Below, piece after piece: positions 40,772 through 43,847 of a DNA stretch of 43,847 bases. Under the pieces are notes generated by a model that had not been told where the DNA came from, ran no database searches, and worked only from the letters and a program-made list of their open reading frames with translations. Within the stretch, counting starts at the first letter, position 1. Each line of letters begins with the position of its first letter. This DNA comes from Lachnospiraceae bacterium (lineage in GTDB: Bacteria; Bacillota; Clostridia; Lachnospirales; Lachnospiraceae), in assembly GCA_017449745.1 (NCBI GenBank), contig JAFTFD010000052.1, positions 1 through 43,847 of the forward strand, read 5' to 3'. Position numbers and translations under genes: made by a program.

Positions 40772-41273
40772 TCAGAACAATTTTCTTTCTGTCACTAATT
40801 TAGTCCATCCGCTCACATCAGCCTCGGATAGTACCTTAAATCCATTTTTCTTAAAGAAATGTGAAGATTGCGGGTTACCTTTATCTATTGCAAGTCGAAT
40901 CGATGTCTTTCCTGCTTCTTGTAAATATTCAACAACCTCATCAATAATTGCAGTTCCTATCTGCTTTCCCTGATACTTCGAATTCATCATAAAAAAACCA
41001 ATATACGCAACCTCCTGAGTTGGGTACCCATCTATCAGATCCATAATAGCTACCAGTTCCCTGTCATTAAAAAACCAAAATAGTATTTATCTTGCATATC
41101 TATTCCCGGCGGAGTTGCCAGCATATCATCAAGAATGTTTTCCTTGGTTGGGTGTGCTTCGGTATACTCAAAAAAACTGAATTCTGTTTACAGATCTCAA
41201 CAAGCATTTCTACGTCCAAATCTTCCAAAATACGAACTGAATACCTCTTGCTAAGCTTAGAAATATCGATCAT
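40772..41273 (-). pseudogene. GNAT acetyltransferase gene broken by two single-base poly-T losses
   Basis: Reading from ATG 41273 gives MIDISKLSKRYSVRILEDLD...ICKQNSVF. The frame must then shift at a run of seven T (41170-41176), where eight are needed, to continue EYTEAHPTKENILDDMLATP. It must shift again at a run of six T (about 41069-41074), where seven are needed, to continue NDRELVAIMDLIDGYPTQE and the acetyl-CoA motif SKYQGKQIGTAII. Corrected, it is an ordinary GNAT of about 166 residues. Both changes are one-base losses in homopolymers, so assembly error is as likely as true decay. Its start overlaps the previous stop (ATGA). Confidence 0.85.
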
Positions 41274-42076
41274 AGTGTGTATAATTCTCCCATAAAATAC
41301 TGTTCCTGAAAACTAATTGCCTCCAGAATATCCTCCGTCTGAATTGTTTCTCCGCTTAAGCTAACGATCCACTTATCTTCGTTATCATTCAGGCGATGAT
41401 ATACAGCAACGACCTTGCCAGTATATTTTTCCAGTGGCTGATCCGTCCCAAATACATACACATCCTGCTCAGCCCCATCCCCGGCAAATACTCCATCAAC
41501 ATATCCATAATTGATGGGATATATCATCTCCGGATGTTTTGGATGTGCACTTCCCAGTCGCCTGTCAATCGTTCCGCTCACTGTGGTTCCAAGTACATCA
41601 CTATAATCCAATGAGACAATATCCGTTTTATATACACGACTATCTTCTCCACTGACATCTTTCATTATTTTCCAGAAGCGGTATCCATACTTTTCATAGA
41701 GTCCTGTCTCACACGTGGAGATATAGATATGCTTATGCCCTTCATTCTTTGCAAGTATATAAGCATATTCCAACAGCTTTCCAACACGCCTTTTTCTTCT
41801 ATACTCTGGGAAAGTATACACAAAGCCGACCCAAGGCGTCATTGATGGCTCTCGCACATCATCCTGTTCAGCATATGTACAGAAGGACAACAATTTGTCT
41901 CCATCAATAAGTAGAAGCACTTTGGTTGATTCACCGCATAGCTCCTTCAGTTTCTGATCGCAAAGCAGCTCATACAAATACTTTCCCGCACTCCAATCAC
42001 ACTTATGTATTTCAGATAGCCAGTGATCTTGGTTATCACTGGCATAAAAATCTATGATTTCCATTTCAAATTTCAT
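41270..42076 (-). CDS. GNAT acetyltransferase fused to an inorganic pyrophosphatase-like domain
   Basis: The 268-residue protein has an N-terminal GNAT domain (about 1-155) with the acetyl-CoA loop EYRRKRRVGKLLEYA and TGLYEKYGYRFW. The C-terminal domain (about 160-268) resembles family I soluble pyrophosphatase: DRRLGSAHPKHPEMIYPINYGY, then GDGAEQDVYVFG and a late EDK (Asp234, Lys235). The phosphate- and metal-binding acids are only partly kept: Asp200 and Asp205 remain, and the position like E. coli Asp67 is Ala202. The pairing hints that acetylation is linked to handling a phosphate or nucleotide-bearing substrate, which is inference. GNAT and S66 genes flank it on the same strand. Confidence 0.85.
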   Translation of the reverse strand: MKFEMEIIDFYASDNQDHWLSEIHKCDWSAGKYLYELLCDQKLKELCGESTKVLLLIDGDKLLSFCTYAEQDDVREPSMTPWVGFVYTFPEYRRKRRVGKLLEYAYILAKNEGHKHIYISTCETGLYEKYGYRFWKIMKDVSGEDSRVYKTDIVSLDYSDVLGTTVSGTIDRRLGSAHPKHPEMIYPINYGYVDGVFAGDGAEQDVYVFGTDQPLEKYTGKVVAVYHRLNDNEDKWIVSLSGETIQTEDILEAISFQEQYFMGELYTL

Positions 42077-42116
42077 GATCACCCCCCAAAAAGCCTGTTG
42101 GCTGCACTGACATCTC

Positions 42117-43145
42117 TCAATTCGCAAATCGGATAATTTGTTTTTCTATATCGACATACGCCTCAGTGCCAAATGGGATGATACACCGAGGCATAGCGTG
42201 TCCAATGTTCAGGTTGAAAACAACTGGAAGATCACGCTTGTCAATAACCTGAATCAATAACTGCCGGTATTCCTTGGCATACGTTTCATCCATAGGCTTT
42301 CCAACCAACACGCCGGAAACAACTTCAAACACACTTCTCTCTTTTAGGTATTCAAGGGATTGCCGATATTTTTCCGGAGAAGGCTTCTCTTCACTTGTTT
42401 CCAAAAGCAGGATGCGTCCTTTCCATTCCTCTGCATCAGGGAACAAATGATATCTTTCGCACATAATCGGCATATCCTCATAACGCTCATCGTTAAAGAA
42501 ATCATACATGGAGTCGATGCATCCACCGAGTATTTTACCTGAGAATGCAGTAGGCCCCTGCAGTAACTCAAACCCATGATTAGGATGTGCGATCAATGGT
42601 TTGCCAACCTGATCGGGTGAAAAGCTCTTCCTTTCTTCATACCACACATTACTGGGCGTTATTTCCCTGATGGTCCCGGTGGAAATCAGTTCCTCAAAAT
42701 ATTTCTGCGTATAAGGGTGCATTTCCGAACTTAGTTCGCAAATATCTGGTAGAAACGCCTGCCCATAAAAAGTATTCAAACCAACCTTGTGCAGCATCAG
42801 ATGGTTGACTGTCGTATCTGAAAAGCCAAGAAATACTTTGTCAGTCACCGCATCCGCAAGTTCATTATGATCGAACAGATAAGGTAACAAACGGTAAGTA
42901 TCATCTCCGCCTATTGCGCATAGAATCATATCAATTTCCGGATCACGAAATGCTTGTAACAAGTCCTCGGCTCTTTTTTCCGGATGCGCTTTGACATAGT
43001 CCACCCCCATAAGAGCATGCGGCATAAACTTTACATTCAGACCATATTCCTTCAATCTGCGAATGCCTATTTCAGATTCAAATCGGATAAACGATTCACC
43101 TATGATTCCGCTCGACAGACTTACAATACCAACAGTATTGATCAT
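42117..43145 (-). CDS. S66-family peptidase (LD-carboxypeptidase/MccF-like)
   Basis: The 342-residue serine peptidase has the nucleophile elbow GFSDTT (Ser109), the preceding GGDDTYRLLPYL, a Glu in RILLLETSEE and the His in NIGHAMPR (His316), the Ser-Glu-His set of family S66. Family members either trim the tetrapeptide of recycled peptidoglycan (LdcA) or destroy peptide-nucleotide antibiotics (MccF). The shorter GGDD loop and the link to acetyltransferases fit MccF-like resistance better, though this is inference. GGAGGAAG precedes ATG. An extended -10 lies about 70 bases upstream. Confidence 0.9.
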   Translation of the reverse strand: MINTVGIVSLSSGIIGESFIRFESEIGIRRLKEYGLNVKFMPHALMGVDYVKAHPEKRAEDLLQAFRDPEIDMILCAIGGDDTYRLLPYLFDHNELADAVTDKVFLGFSDTTVNHLMLHKVGLNTFYGQAFLPDICELSSEMHPYTQKYFEELISTGTIREITPSNVWYEERKSFSPDQVGKPLIAHPNHGFELLQGPTAFSGKILGGCIDSMYDFFNDERYEDMPIMCERYHLFPDAEEWKGRILLLETSEEKPSPEKYRQSLEYLKERSVFEVVSGVLVGKPMDETYAKEYRQLLIQVIDKRDLPVVFNLNIGHAMPRCIIPFGTEAYVDIEKQIIRFAN

Positions 43146-43214
43146 ACTTCCTCCACTAATTCTCAGGCAGCTAGTCTTTATTTGAACACCACACAGCGTT
43201 TCTATTCTTGCCTG

Positions 43215-43223
43215 ATTATAACA
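43215..43223 (-). promoter_or_regulatory. Extended -10 promoter of the cargo operon
   Basis: On the minus strand TGT-TATAAT (TATAAT 43220-43215), with no clear -35. It lies just after the RepA_N fragment's stop and about 70 bases before the S66 peptidase start. Confidence 0.5.
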
Positions 43224-43229
43224 AACGCC

Positions 43230-43424
43230 TCAAAAAAAACCTATCAAATCTCCCTGAGTATCCATTCCTCCATCCATCCCTATCCGGATTAGATTGATCT
43301 TATTCTTCTCAGTATTAATAGCCTCTGCCGATAAAGATGACTTATATCTGGAATCCGTAAAAAGCGCTTTGGGAACCCGATAAAACGTAAAATTATCGAT
43401 CTGCTCACCATAATAATCATTCAT
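43230..43424 (-). pseudogene. RepA_N replication-initiator fragment
   Basis: The first 35 or so residues (MNDYYGEQIDNFTFYRVPKA...YKSSLSAEA) match the start of RepA_N-type plasmid replication initiators, which usually continue KLLYGLMLDRM. Here the frame runs into unrelated sequence and stops after 64 residues, so the initiator is lost. It has a good AAAGGA ribosome binding site. It suggests that the element derives from, or recombined with, a plasmid or ICE carrying this initiator. Confidence 0.7.
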
Positions 43425-43453
43425 ATTCTGATCCTTTCTGCAATTAGACAAAA

Positions 43454-43497
43454 AGCGCACTGGTCCACGGTCACTATGATCGTAAACTCAGTGCGCT
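43454..43497. repeat. Large inverted repeat near the right end
   Basis: AGCGCACTG (43454-43462) and CAGTGCGCT (43489-43497) are perfect 9-bp inverted copies with a 26-base spacer that itself holds a smaller ACG/CGT pairing. It lies just upstream of the RepA_N fragment, so it could be an origin or transfer structure of the parent plasmid. Confidence 0.45.
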
Positions 43498-43579
43498 ATG
43501 TAAGGATTCAGTAATGTCTGATTCGGAGCCGCTGCTCTTTGTTAAATCGTTTATGTTTTTTCGCTATCACGCCATGCCA

Positions 43580-43600
43580 TTGGCGTAAAATTGGCGTAAA
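43580..43600 (+). repeat. Arm-type integrase binding repeats, right end
   Basis: Two direct copies of TTGGCGTAAA, at 43580-43589 and 43591-43600, matching the motifs at the left end. Confidence 0.55.
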
Positions 43601-43628
43601 TCCGCCCTCTTAAAAGCCCGGAAGTGGC

Positions 43629-43694
43629 TTATTTCCTTGCTTTACGGAGATACTTAAAGATATTGCCGTGGCAGACAAATAGTATTTTTATCAT
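43629..43694 (-). pseudogene. Orphan 5' end of the phosphatase gene
   Basis: ATG 43694 begins MIKILFVCHGNI, identical in protein sequence to the first 12 residues of the intact phosphatase at 37191. It then diverges into FKYLRKARK and a stop. Upstream are an AAAGGAAG ribosome binding site and a TATAAT. This is the displaced original start of the gene. Confidence 0.8.
43658..43673 (+). other. attR-like core (right end of integrated element)
   Basis: AGATATTGCCGTGGCA, identical to 37155-37170. Confidence 0.75.
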
Positions 43695-43734
43695 ATCGTT
43701 CTTCCTTTTTTTCACAAAAATTAATTTACACCCT

Positions 43735-43740
43735 ATTATA
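43735..43740 (-). promoter_or_regulatory. -10 of the displaced phosphatase promoter
   Basis: TATAAT on the minus strand, about 40 bases before the orphan start codon. A TTGATT lies upstream but at only 14-base spacing, so the -35 is uncertain. Confidence 0.4.
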
Positions 43741-43763
43741 ATACCTGTTCTGCCAATCAAAAA

Positions 43764-43791
43764 ACAGCCGATGAATTTCTTCACCAGCTGT
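43764..43791 (-). terminator. Intrinsic terminator of a gene beyond the right edge
   Basis: On the minus strand a 12-bp stem (ACAGCTGGTGAA with TTCATCGGCTGT, two G-U pairs) with a GAAA tetraloop, followed by six T. It ends transcription entering from beyond 43847 and insulates the displaced phosphatase promoter. Confidence 0.85.
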
Positions 43792-43847
43792 CAGGATCGA
43801 TCCCGTCACATCTGTTATTTTCCAACCTGCAGCCCTTTATATTTTCG

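Larger units (their letters stand above)
37171..43673. mobile_element. 6.5-kb integrated genetic element in the phosphatase gene
   Basis: Bounded by the 16-bp duplications. It contains TTGGCGTA arm-type repeats near both ends, a tyrosine integrase (broken), an excisionase, a ParB-like protein, a Cro/CI-type regulator, a RepA_N remnant and a four-gene cargo operon. The cargo region looks more A+T-rich than the flanks. The integrase deletion suggests it can no longer excise on its own. No relaxase or other transfer gene is seen, so it is best described as a decayed integrative or mobilisable element. Confidence 0.8.

Noticed and set aside
41060-41180. Programmed frameshifting in the GNAT gene
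   Set aside because: Two separate shifts would be needed, with no downstream stimulator seen. Plain indels or sequencing error are simpler.
37100-43700. tRNA gene as integration target
   Set aside because: No cloverleaf is found at either end of the element; the duplicated sequence is the phosphatase gene start.

Overview
The window looks like a chromosome segment from a Gram-positive Clostridia (Lachnospiraceae-type) bacterium. The evidence is MutS2, YhaM and VanW proteins, lipobox (LAGC) solute-binding proteins, an orphan ECF S component, YesM/YesN-type sugar sensing and strong GGAGG ribosome binding sites. No rRNA or tRNA gene and no CRISPR array was seen. No taxonomic search was possible, so the family-level call is inference.

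Layout. (1) 0.1-9.5 kb, housekeeping: RlmD-type 23S rRNA methyltransferase, YhaM-type nuclease, a membrane-anchored HtrA-like protein with a degraded catalytic triad, MutS2, an OmpR-type two-component system and GreA. (2) 9.7-14.1 kb: a VanW wall protein translationally coupled to an orphan HypE/PurM-like protein, then an Lrp/AsnC regulator coupled to an aminotransferase. (3) 14.1-21.4 kb, maltodextrin locus: malE-malF-malG-pullulanase, divergent from a LacI-type regulator, with an operator-rich gap between them. (4) 21.4-27.5 kb: an ECF S component behind a structured leader, a YfcE phosphodiesterase, a ComEC-like metallo-beta-lactamase-fold protein, a secreted VWA protein divergent from a LytTR regulator with a tandem 20-bp repeat, and a cyclophilin. 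(5) 27.5-36.7 kb: a 327-bp palindromic element, then a second sugar locus (yesM, yesN, solute-binding lipoprotein, two permeases) divergent from a GH3 beta-glucosidase. Neither sugar ABC operon encodes its ATPase, so a shared MsmX/MalK-type ATPase elsewhere is expected.

(6) 36.7-43.7 kb: a 6.5-kb integrated element. It sits inside the first codons of a low-molecular-weight protein tyrosine phosphatase gene, flanked by a 16-bp exact att-like duplication in a longer near-identical stretch that includes the start codon. The left copy keeps an intact phosphatase whose start codon and upstream region now come from the element. The right copy is an orphan promoter, ribosome binding site and 12-codon start of the same gene. 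The element carries an internally deleted tyrosine integrase, an excisionase, a ParB-like protein, a Cro/CI-type regulator with a palindromic operator, and a RepA_N replication-initiator remnant. It also carries a compact one-strand cargo operon: an S66 (LD-carboxypeptidase/MccF-like) peptidase, a GNAT acetyltransferase fused to a pyrophosphatase-like domain, a second GNAT broken by two poly-T frameshifts, and an AraC/GyrI-like regulator. The acetyltransferase plus S66 pairing recalls self-immunity to microcin C-like peptide-nucleotide antibiotics. This cargo and the element's integration into a phosphatase start are the most interesting parts of the window.

Other points worth a second look are the three-way-junction leader before the ECF gene, the greA and vanW promoters that share one -10 element, the purine-rich repeat leader of greA, the LytTR repeats, and the duplicated 16-mer flanking the malE promoter.
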